This document shows positions 9,058-15,560 of a stretch of 57,591 bases of DNA, one piece after another. The notes under the pieces were generated by a model. It did not search any database and was not told the origin of the DNA. It saw only the letters and a program-made list of their open reading frames with translations. A program made the translations under genes and the position numbers. Every line of letters begins with the position of its first letter. The stretch's first letter is position 1. This DNA is from Gammaproteobacteria bacterium (GTDB lineage Bacteria > Pseudomonadota > Gammaproteobacteria > Arenicellales > JAANXG01): contig JAHEKE010000010.1 in the NCBI GenBank assembly GCA_024638505.1, positions 1-57,591 of the forward strand. Reading direction: 5' to 3'.

Positions 9058-9903
9058 TTACTCAAGACGAAGAATCAGACGATCGAGCCACCGGTCGGGA
9101 AGCCAACGAGCTAGTCGCGCAAGCAGATGAGCCGGTAACGTCACTAAGTACCGCACCTTAGGTTTGGGATTCTCCAGGGCATGAATAACCTTGTCCAGAA
9201 CGGCATCGGGGGTTAAGGTGAACGGCGGCTCTGTATCGCCCTGCAGGCGTTTCTCAACTGTTTGATAGATCTCTTTGTGGGCACTGTGTCCAGCGTTGAT
9301 GTTTGCTTTGTAGTGCCGAAAGGAATTCGATCTAAAGCGACTCTGAATCGGGCCAGGCTCGATGATGGACACGAAAATTCCACTAGCTTTGAGTTCGAGC
9401 CGCATCGTGTTCGACAACGCCTCCAAAGCATACTTAGATGCTTGGTAGGCTCCTCGATATTGGAGGCAGATGAGTCCAAGGATTGAACTGATCTGGATGA
9501 TGCGTCCGCCTCCCTGGGCTCGAAACACCGGTATCAGCTTGGTGGTGAGCTCATGAGTACCGAGCACATTGGTTTCTAGTTGAGCACGAAGCACGTCTCG
9601 CGAAAGATCTTCGACTGCCCCGATTTGCCCATATGCACCGTTATTAATCAAGGCATATAGCTCACCATCCGTTCGCCGTAATATCTCCGACACTGCCTGG
9701 GAGATGGATTCTGAAGAATCCAAATCTAACTGAAGACTTTCGAGCCTGAGACGATTCAGTTCGCTGACGTGTTTTTCGTTACGTACGGTCGCGAATATCC
9801 GATAACCGCGGTCGGCGAGACCGAGAGCGACCTCGCGGCCTATTCCTGATGAGCATCCGGTTACAAGAATCGACTTACCCGTGGGCACGTTACTCGAATT
9901 CAC
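9058..9903 (-). CDS. Short-chain dehydrogenase/reductase
   Basis: A 281-residue classical SDR. The cofactor loop is TGCSSGIG (15-22), the structural motif NNGAYG starts at 87, the catalytic serine is in QISS (139-140), and Y153-x3-K157 complete the active site. An Arg in VRNEKH after the second strand suggests NADP(H). The C-terminal part with a hydrophobic amphipathic end (LARWLPDRWLDRLI) resembles retinol/ketosteroid-type SDRs that associate with membranes or bulky lipids. The start is GTG at 9903. It lies between the 100-residue unknown gene (23 bases) and the helical protein (15 bases). The substrate is not predictable. Confidence 0.88.
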   Translation of the reverse strand: MNSSNVPTGKSILVTGCSSGIGREVALGLADRGYRIFATVRNEKHVSELNRLRLESLQLDLDSSESISQAVSEILRRTDGELYALINNGAYGQIGAVEDLSRDVLRAQLETNVLGTHELTTKLIPVFRAQGGGRIIQISSILGLICLQYRGAYQASKYALEALSNTMRLELKASGIFVSIIEPGPIQSRFRSNSFRHYKANINAGHSAHKEIYQTVEKRLQGDTEPPFTLTPDAVLDKVIHALENPKPKVRYLVTLPAHLLARLARWLPDRWLDRLILRLE

Positions 9904-9926
9904 AGAGCATCCATAAACTCTGCTCG

Positions 9927-10229
9927 CTAACTCTTGGACGGGCTGCCGGCCTTTCCTCGAACTCGCACTCCAAAGTTTCCATCAGCATCCCTCTCGATTA
10001 TAGGTTCCTCAAAGCGAACAAGTAAGCATTCAACATTGTGATCTTGATGTGCGCCTTCACGGTTATATCGGATCCTGAAAGAACTAATAGCTACTTTTGG
10101 GCCACCAATCTGGTCAGGGCCAAAAGAGAGTACTTCATTCAAGGGGATCGGTGCTCTAAGGGTTTCGGGAAATGTGAAACTATCCGTCGTGAAATGTATA
10201 GTCCGTTTTCTTACCGTGAAGTCAGTCAT
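9927..10229 (-). CDS. Uncharacterised 100-residue protein
   Basis: An ATG-started 100-residue soluble protein, mainly beta in character, with a basic C-terminal tail. No signal, no membrane span, no recognised motif. It sits 23 bases upstream of the SDR on the same strand, so it is probably co-transcribed. Function unknown. Confidence 0.5.
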   Translation of the reverse strand: MTDFTVRKRTIHFTTDSFTFPETLRAPIPLNEVLSFGPDQIGGPKVAISSFRIRYNREGAHQDHNVECLLVRFEEPIIERDADGNFGVRVRGKAGSPSKS

Positions 10230-10333
10230 TAGGACAATAGTGCCATGGAGAAGTTTCGATGTCAGCCTGCATTCACGTTTCCATAAATCTCACACGTTTT
10301 GGGTAAGCCAACCCAAAGCGTGTGCCCTGATAT

Positions 10334-10474
10334 TCAGCATGTTAGATCACCTACATGTTGACCCAGATCACAAAGATAAGACCAGACCAGGAACGCTAAC
10401 AGGGCGGTCAGTAAAACGATTGCTATCCATTTCCATATTTTGAGCTTCTTTTGTGTCAAAGGTTTAGATCTCAT
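10334..10474 (-). CDS. Small single-span membrane protein (46 residues)
   Basis: Complete ATG-to-TGA frame of 46 residues. The N-terminus is strongly basic (MRSKPLTQKKLKIWKW), followed by a hydrophobic segment of about 20 residues (IAIVLLTALLAFLVWSYL) and a short tail with two Cys (positions 35 and 46). Positive-inside topology would place the N-terminus in the cytoplasm. It starts 15 bases after the stop of the 31-residue peptide. No family recognised; the clean charge-then-span pattern argues against chance. Confidence 0.45.
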   Translation of the reverse strand: MRSKPLTQKKLKIWKWIAIVLLTALLAFLVWSYLCDLGQHVGDLTC

Positions 10475-10489
10475 ACCGCCAGCCTACGT

Positions 10490-10585
10490 CTATCGCCGCA
10501 GGAAGGCGTTGATGTGAGTCAACATTAAGCCGATGTTAATAAGCCAACACCAAAACAGCGCATCGCGTAGATCAATAATGGTCAT
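10490..10585 (-). CDS. Membrane peptide of 31 residues, possibly truncated
   Basis: The ATG at 10585 has a strong AGGAG ribosome site at good spacing, and the frame ends at TAG after 31 residues: MTIIDLRDALFWCWLINIGL and then a short polar end. The pattern (short polar helix, then a W/N-containing hydrophobic helix) recalls the N-terminus of the roughly 80-residue DUF6868-like membrane proteins, so this may be the stub of such a gene cut short. It could also be a genuine micropeptide co-translated with the 46-residue protein. Confidence 0.4.
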   Translation of the reverse strand: MTIIDLRDALFWCWLINIGLMLTHINAFLRR

Positions 10586-10875
10586 TAGAAGCTCCTGAAG
10601 TTTTTTAAGTCATTCCAACCTACCTCTGATGCCAACTATCCACTTTGATGTTGGTCAATCTGGATTCTGAAATCTCACCCATTCGGGTGAAGAAATCTTT
10701 TGCTTTCTTTGCTAGCCACTGTAGGCAAAACATACCCGCAGCGGTATAGTTAAACCGAATTGAGCAGCTGAAGGACCCGCTCCCGCAGCTTTGCTGTTTG
10801 CTCTCTGTGATTACTGTGACTATTAGGAGCCGGGTCAATCCTGACATAAAGCATGCCTAAGTCGTTGTAAAACAT
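10586..10875. other. Intergenic stretch within the minus-strand block
   Basis: About 290 bases between the 59- and 31-residue genes. A 75-codon minus-strand frame here lacks a ribosome site and protein-like composition. It probably holds the promoter for the 31/46-residue pair, but no clear hexamers are seen. Confidence 0.4.
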
Positions 10876-11055
10876 CTAGCCGGAGCCCACGCTGAGCATC
10901 GCTAGTGTCGCAACTGTCCATATGGCTATACCTAGCACAGCCATTGCTACGCCAATCCAATTTTTACGTCTTATAGATGCCCACAGGTAGGTAAGCGCCA
11001 ATAAAATAAGAGAAACAAAAAACGCAGTTCCTACCCAATAACCAATACTACTCAT
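10876..11055 (-). CDS. Small two-span membrane protein (59 residues)
   Basis: Complete frame of 59 residues with two hydrophobic spans (about 5-26 and 35-55) joined by a basic turn ASIRRKNW, predicting both ends outside the cytoplasm. It begins 39 bases after the SagB-type dehydrogenase stop on the same strand. No family recognised. The textbook helical-hairpin topology makes coding likely although the gene is short. Confidence 0.5.
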   Translation of the reverse strand: MSSIGYWVGTAFFVSLILLALTYLWASIRRKNWIGVAMAVLGIAIWTVATLAMLSVGSG

Positions 11056-11094
11056 AGCGGTAGAGATAATACCCGTAACGATTGCGCATTATGA

Positions 11095-11802
11095 CTATGG
11101 CGCTTTACCAATTGCAATTAAGTAAAGCGCTCGCTCGTTCTTTGGTAAGCCCAGTATTTCTTCCACGGAATCATCATCAAAAGCACCCACCACCGCAGAA
11201 CCAAGCCCCAGTGCCTGAGCCTGCAGCAGCACGTTCTGCGCAGCGTGCCCAACTTCAATATGAATATAGCGAATTCCACGACGACCGTACTTTTTCGTGG
11301 TTCGTGAGTCGACGGAGGAGAACACAATCAGAACTGCATTGCTTCCCACCCAATCCTGATCCCCTGCGGCATGTCCTATCTGATTGCGCCGATCATCGCT
11401 GGCCATCCTCATCAGATTGTGCGCTTGGGATTGGTACTTATACAAGCCTACCGATAGCCCGTTCACACGGCCGACCACGACATAGACTTCCAGTGGATAG
11501 AGTGCACCAGCCGATGGCGCGGTACGAAAACCACGAGGATCGGTAACACCCTGGGCCGACCACAGCAGTTGAGACAACTGCGACAGCGTAATCGCATCGT
11601 CACTCAATTGCCGCACCGACCGTCGCTCGAGGAAAGCGCGTTCCAGACTGAACTCGCTATCCTTTCGAGGGAGCGGTATTTCTATGATTTCGTGCTTCGT
11701 TTCCATAGCGATTGCGAAGTGCCCTGTTCCTGCCAGCAGCGTGCACAGACACACGAGCATTGTGGGGCGGAATTCTCGCAAGCTCACTTGTTTGTTGGCC
11801 AC
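11095..11802 (-). CDS. SagB/ThcOx-type flavin dehydrogenase with N-terminal signal
   Basis: A 235-residue nitroreductase-fold protein. Residues about 10-32 form a hydrophobic signal or anchor (PTMLVCLCTLLAGTGHFAIA). The FMN-binding RRSVRQLSDDAITLSQLSQL helix, the TAPSAGALYPLEVYVVV strand and HAAQNVLLQAQALGLGS motif are the hallmark of SagB-like enzymes. In thiazole/oxazole-modified microcin pathways SagB oxidises azolines to azoles; many standalone relatives exist with unknown substrates. No YcaO cyclodehydratase is visible here. The start is GTG at 11802, overlapping the small upstream gene by 19 bases. An exported location is unusual for the enzyme role. Confidence 0.8.
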   Translation of the reverse strand: MANKQVSLREFRPTMLVCLCTLLAGTGHFAIAMETKHEIIEIPLPRKDSEFSLERAFLERRSVRQLSDDAITLSQLSQLLWSAQGVTDPRGFRTAPSAGALYPLEVYVVVGRVNGLSVGLYKYQSQAHNLMRMASDDRRNQIGHAAGDQDWVGSNAVLIVFSSVDSRTTKKYGRRGIRYIHIEVGHAAQNVLLQAQALGLGSAVVGAFDDDSVEEILGLPKNERALYLIAIGKAP

Positions 11803-11984
11803 ATAATTGGATTTTGGTCACACTTAAGTTGCCAGTGTTCGACGGCTTCGAAACCTTTCTCCACCGTCTTCACCACGGTATACCCCGTAGCTTTACATAA
11901 CGGGAGATCAGGGAAAGTAATCCCAGTAATCATATAGCCGCCTTCGCCATTCTCACCAAGAGGCTCGAAGGTCGAAGGGGCCAT
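11784..11984 (-). CDS. Small unknown protein upstream of the SagB-type gene
   Basis: A 66-residue frame from the ATG at 11984 whose end overlaps the SagB-type start by 19 bases. It has two cysteines (in LPLCK and LKCDQ), mixed alpha/beta character and no signal. The overlap suggests translational coupling, but the ribosome site is weak and no family is recognised, so it may be a chance frame or the tail of a decayed gene. Confidence 0.3.
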   Translation of the reverse strand: MAPSTFEPLGENGEGGYMITGITFPDLPLCKATGYTVVKTVEKGFEAVEHWQLKCDQNPIMWPTNK

Positions 11985-12517
11985 ACGTGTTCATCGCACC
12001 AAGGGTAACAGGATTCGTTTGAATCAGCCTCAGACGTTTCGGTGAATTGGCTTACGTGATTTGACCGCCCTTTTAAGCAGAAGCGTTCATTCGATTAATG
12101 TTTGGAACTAGGCCATATAAGTATTCACTTCCAGACCGGAGCCGACCCCACCCAGTCATAAAGCATCGACTATCGAAGCATCGAGATTAATCATTCCAGA
12201 CCGGCTCTTTCGGTCACCGCATCTATCAATTTCTCATGGTTTGGCGGTCAATTTTACGAAAAAGACTGTATTGAATGCACGTTCTTTGTCCTCAATAAAG
12301 AATCAGCGCCCCGAAGAAGCACAGTAGAAATATTGTAAACTGTGGCCGAAGTGGAAGTCAGCGCGCTTGCCGGCTCCATGCTTTGAAGCGAATCACGGCA
12401 GAGTGGCTGGCTTATGATTCCCGCGTGTTGGTTGTTCAAAACGAGAAAATAATGGTGATCACAGAGGATGCAGGTTCGGTTAGTGACCGATTTGATATAC
12501 GTGGCTGCGACCGAATC
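11985..12517. other. Intergenic region between divergent genes
   Basis: About 530 bases upstream of the medium-chain reductase. I see two imperfect copies of an AGACCGG-containing motif (near 12134 and 12199), the second forming a small GACCG/CGGTC hairpin. An in-frame upstream extension of the reductase runs back to 12383 without family similarity. Confidence 0.35.
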
Positions 12518-13594
12518 ATGATGGCAGTGGTCACGACTGGAAATGGTGGATATGACAAGCTTGTATTCCGCCAGGTGCCGGTGCCGACACTTCAGCGCGG
12601 CGAGGTGCTGTTGCAGGTGCTCGCTGCGGGCGTCAACAACACTGAAATAAATACACGACTCGGCTGGTACTCGTCTTCGGTCACTACCGCCACAGAAGAT
12701 GCAGCGGCTACCGAACAAGAAGAAGAAACAGTAAGGGCGGATGGCGGATGGAATGAGGCGACGCCGTTTCCATTCATCCAGGGAACCGATTGTTGTGGAC
12801 GCGTGGTTTCAGTAGCTGACGGTGTCGATCAAAGTGTTATCGGCACACGCGTGCTGGTACGGGCATGCATGCGCACCGCGGGTTTTGACTCCCTAGAAAA
12901 CATCTGGATGGCCTCTGATTTTGACGGCGCCTTCGCACAGTTCGTGAAAGTACCTGCCACGGAAGTATTTGCAGTGAACTGCGATTGGAGCGATGCCGAA
13001 CTTGGTACTATTCCATGCGCCTATGGCACTGCTGAAAACATGGTACACCGCGCCAGCGTGCGAGAGAGTGATCATGTATTGATTACCGGTTCCTCAGGTG
13101 GCGTAGGGTCCGCGGCAGTACAACTCGTAAAGCGGCGCGGCGCCACCGTGAGCGCTATTGCAGGAAAGGCTAAAGCGGACAAGGTACGCTCCGTTGGGGC
13201 TGATCACGTAATCCAACGTGGCGACAACATCGTCGCTAATTTCGGAGAGAAGTCGGTCGATGTTGTCATTGATAACGTTGCAGGCCCGGCGTTCGGCGAT
13301 ATGCTCAAGGTTCTGAAACGAGGCGGTAAGTACGTATCCTCAGGTGCGATCGGTGGCCCCATTGTGGCGCTCGATATGCGTACCTTCTACCTCAAGGATC
13401 TGACTCTAATCGGTTGCACGGCGTGGGATGAACCCGTGTTCCCTAATCTCATTTCCTACATCGAACGCGGTGAGCTGCGGCCACTTCTGGCAAAGACGTT
13501 TCCACTTGAGAAAATCGCCGACGCGCAGAGGGAGTTCCTTGAGAAAAAGCATTTCGGTAAATTTGTACTGGTACCACCTCCGGTGAAAGACTGA
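12518..13594 (+). CDS. Medium-chain zinc-less alcohol dehydrogenase/quinone reductase
   Basis: About 358 residues from the ATG at 12518 (a second ATG follows at 12521). The frame is open further upstream, but family-like sequence starts here. The GroES-like domain carries LLQVLAAGVNNTEINTRLGW, then FIQGTDCCGRVV, and the Rossmann domain has GSSGGVGSAAVQL, the NADPH-binding loop. A roughly 30-residue insert rich in Glu/Ala (TATEDAAATEQEEE) after the first strands is typical of this subfamily. The catalytic zinc ligands of classical alcohol dehydrogenases are not evident. It likely reduces quinones or enones. Monocistronic. Confidence 0.82.
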   Translation: MMAVVTTGNGGYDKLVFRQVPVPTLQRGEVLLQVLAAGVNNTEINTRLGWYSSSVTTATEDAAATEQEEETVRADGGWNEATPFPFIQGTDCCGRVVSVADGVDQSVIGTRVLVRACMRTAGFDSLENIWMASDFDGAFAQFVKVPATEVFAVNCDWSDAELGTIPCAYGTAENMVHRASVRESDHVLITGSSGGVGSAAVQLVKRRGATVSAIAGKAKADKVRSVGADHVIQRGDNIVANFGEKSVDVVIDNVAGPAFGDMLKVLKRGGKYVSSGAIGGPIVALDMRTFYLKDLTLIGCTAWDEPVFPNLISYIERGELRPLLAKTFPLEKIADAQREFLEKKHFGKFVLVPPPVKD

Positions 13595-13725
13595 CTAGCA
13601 CCCTTTTGGGGTAGACTCGAATCGGTGGTGACCGGGGGGTTTTGCAGAAGGAGAGGTAGATTTCAATGGCAACCGCGCGATGGTCCACCTCAATAGCGAG
13701 CGATAACAATGTTTAATGAGTATTT

Positions 13726-14091
13726 ATGAAAGAATCAGAGATTGAACAGATTAGGCAAAAACTGCTTCGTCTGAAGTTAGAGCTTCAGCAACTGGAAGAA
13801 ATTTCCAAGGAGGCCAGTGGGCCGGTAGAGCTGGATCAGACCAGAGTGGGCAGGGTCTCTCGAATGGATGCCATGCAGGTGCAGCAAATGGCTCAGGAGT
13901 CCGCCAGACGGCGTCGACATCAACTGCTGGAGATTAAGCGGGCCTTACGTCGTATTGATTCAGGCGAGTACGGCTACTGCTCGGTATGCGAGGAAGAGAT
14001 CGATCCTCGTCGGCTCTCCGTCGATCCAACAAATACGCGCTGCATAGGCTGCGTCGAGAAAGATCACCTTGAGGAATATAATCAACTCTGA
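13726..14091 (+). CDS. DksA/TraR-family C4 zinc-finger protein
   Basis: A 121-residue protein: long N-terminal coiled coil (1-75) and a C4 zinc finger C85-x2-C88 ... C106-x2-C109. The coiled-coil tip reads VGRVSRMDAMQ, so the acidic pair that DksA inserts into the RNA polymerase secondary channel is not obvious; it is closer to the short DksA-like proteins found beside metabolic genes. The role is likely binding in the polymerase channel or a stress response. It lies 125 bases before the MetY-like gene on the same strand. Confidence 0.85.
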   Translation: MKESEIEQIRQKLLRLKLELQQLEEISKEASGPVELDQTRVGRVSRMDAMQVQQMAQESARRRRHQLLEIKRALRRIDSGEYGYCSVCEEEIDPRRLSVDPTNTRCIGCVEKDHLEEYNQL

Positions 14092-14216
14092 ACGGGTAGC
14101 CGTATGATGGTTAGCTAGACAGAGTCAGTCGATTCAAAAGCACTTCCAATGAAGGAAGCAGATCATCTGACTTTACAACCATTCTTTCTGCAAAACACAA
14201 CAAACTGGAGAAATTA

Positions 14217-15488
14217 ATGAAGATCGAGACAAAAGCGGTTCATTCAGGCTACAAGCCTGACCCTACCACCAAAGCGGTCGCGGTTCCCATTTACCAGACA
14301 ACGTCTTATGCGTTCGACAACACCCAGCATGGGGCCGACCTGTTCAATCTTGAAGTCCTGGGAAACATCTACACCCGAATCATGAACCCCACTAATGATG
14401 TGTTGGAACAGCGCATTGCAGATATGGAAGGTGGGGCGGCCGCGCTGGCATTGTCTTCCGGGCAGGCAGCAACAACGTACTCGCTACTGACCATCGCTGA
14501 GGCGGGAGACAACTTCATCAGCATGTCTACGCTGTACGGTGGCACCTACAACCTGTTTGCCCATACATTTCCTCAATTAGGAATTCAGGTACGGTTCGCT
14601 GACCCGGAGAAACTTGATGATATGGCACAGCTGATCGATAGCAGGACCAAAGCGGTGTACTGCGAATCTATCGGCAATCCCGCGGGTAATGTGGTTGATC
14701 TGGAAAAACTGGCCGGCATTGCCCATGCCCACGGGATTCCGGTCATCGTGGATAATACCGTTCCGACTCCGTATCTGTGCCGCCCCTTTGAATGGGGTTG
14801 CGATATCGTTGTTCATTCCCTGACTAAGTACATATCTGGTCACGGAACGATAATCGGCGGCATCCTGGTGGATTCCAACCAGTTTGATTGGGTGGCTAAT
14901 AAGGATAGGTTCAAGCGACTGAATGAGCCTGATGTTTCTTATCACGGCGTGGTATTTACGGAGACCGGACTGCCACCCTATATTTTACGAGCCCGCGTTG
15001 TGCCGTTACGGAACACCGGAGCATGCCAGACTCCAATGAACTCATTTCTAATCCTGCAGGGCCTTGAGACGCTGCACCTGCGTATGGATCGCATCTGCGA
15101 CAACGCGCTGACTGTAGCAAGGCATCTCCGGGACCATTCTCAGGTTGAATGGGTCCGTTATGCTGGTCTTGATGACAGCCCGCATAAGCCCCTGCTGGAT
15201 AAGTATATGGGCGGCCGCGCATCGGGTATCTTGAGTTTTGGAATCAAGGGAGGGCACGAAGCGGGGGTCAAGTTCATCGATGCTCTGCAGCTCATCACAC
15301 GACTTGTAAATATCGGCGACGCGAAATCACTCGCCTGTCATCCGGCGAGTACGACGCATCGGCAGCTTGCGCCGGATGAACTGGCATCATCTGGCGTAAG
15401 CGAGGATCTGGTTCGACTGTCTATTGGTATTGAACATGTCGATGACATTATGGCCGACATCGACCAGGCCTTGGACGCCGCGCAATAG
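14217..15488 (+). CDS. metY: O-acetylhomoserine sulfhydrylase-like PLP enzyme
   Basis: A 423-residue Cys/Met-metabolism PLP enzyme. The Schiff-base lysine is K204 in VVHSLTKYISGHGT; YTRIMNPT and the SSGQAATTYSLL phosphate loop are conserved. Length and the extra loop around RLNEPDVSYHGVVFTE match O-acetylhomoserine aminocarboxypropyltransferase (MetY), which adds sulfide or methanethiol to O-acetylhomoserine to give homocysteine or methionine. Methionine gamma-lyase is the alternative. The ribosome site CTGGAG lies 7 bases before the ATG. With dmdA nearby, direct use of methanethiol is an attractive but untested link. Confidence 0.88.
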   Translation: MKIETKAVHSGYKPDPTTKAVAVPIYQTTSYAFDNTQHGADLFNLEVLGNIYTRIMNPTNDVLEQRIADMEGGAAALALSSGQAATTYSLLTIAEAGDNFISMSTLYGGTYNLFAHTFPQLGIQVRFADPEKLDDMAQLIDSRTKAVYCESIGNPAGNVVDLEKLAGIAHAHGIPVIVDNTVPTPYLCRPFEWGCDIVVHSLTKYISGHGTIIGGILVDSNQFDWVANKDRFKRLNEPDVSYHGVVFTETGLPPYILRARVVPLRNTGACQTPMNSFLILQGLETLHLRMDRICDNALTVARHLRDHSQVEWVRYAGLDDSPHKPLLDKYMGGRASGILSFGIKGGHEAGVKFIDALQLITRLVNIGDAKSLACHPASTTHRQLAPDELASSGVSEDLVRLSIGIEHVDDIMADIDQALDAAQ

Positions 15489-15560
15489 ACTTTGCCGCGA
15501 CAAGGGATAGGCGAAAGGGGACGGGTAGAACAAATGAGCGAGGCTGTGCGTCTTATGAGC

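Noticed and set aside
10620-10847. 75-codon minus-strand frame inside the small-protein block
   Set aside because: No ribosome site, uneven composition with odd Cys/Ser/Arg runs and no hydrophobic segment like its neighbours.
12383-12517. 45-residue N-terminal extension of the medium-chain reductase
   Set aside because: Begins with a TTG lacking a ribosome site and shows no similarity to the family N-terminus.
14092-14216. Possible SAM-type riboswitch before metY
   Set aside because: Only 125 bases, with no SAM-I, SAM-II or SAH core motifs and no terminator hairpin that I could pair.
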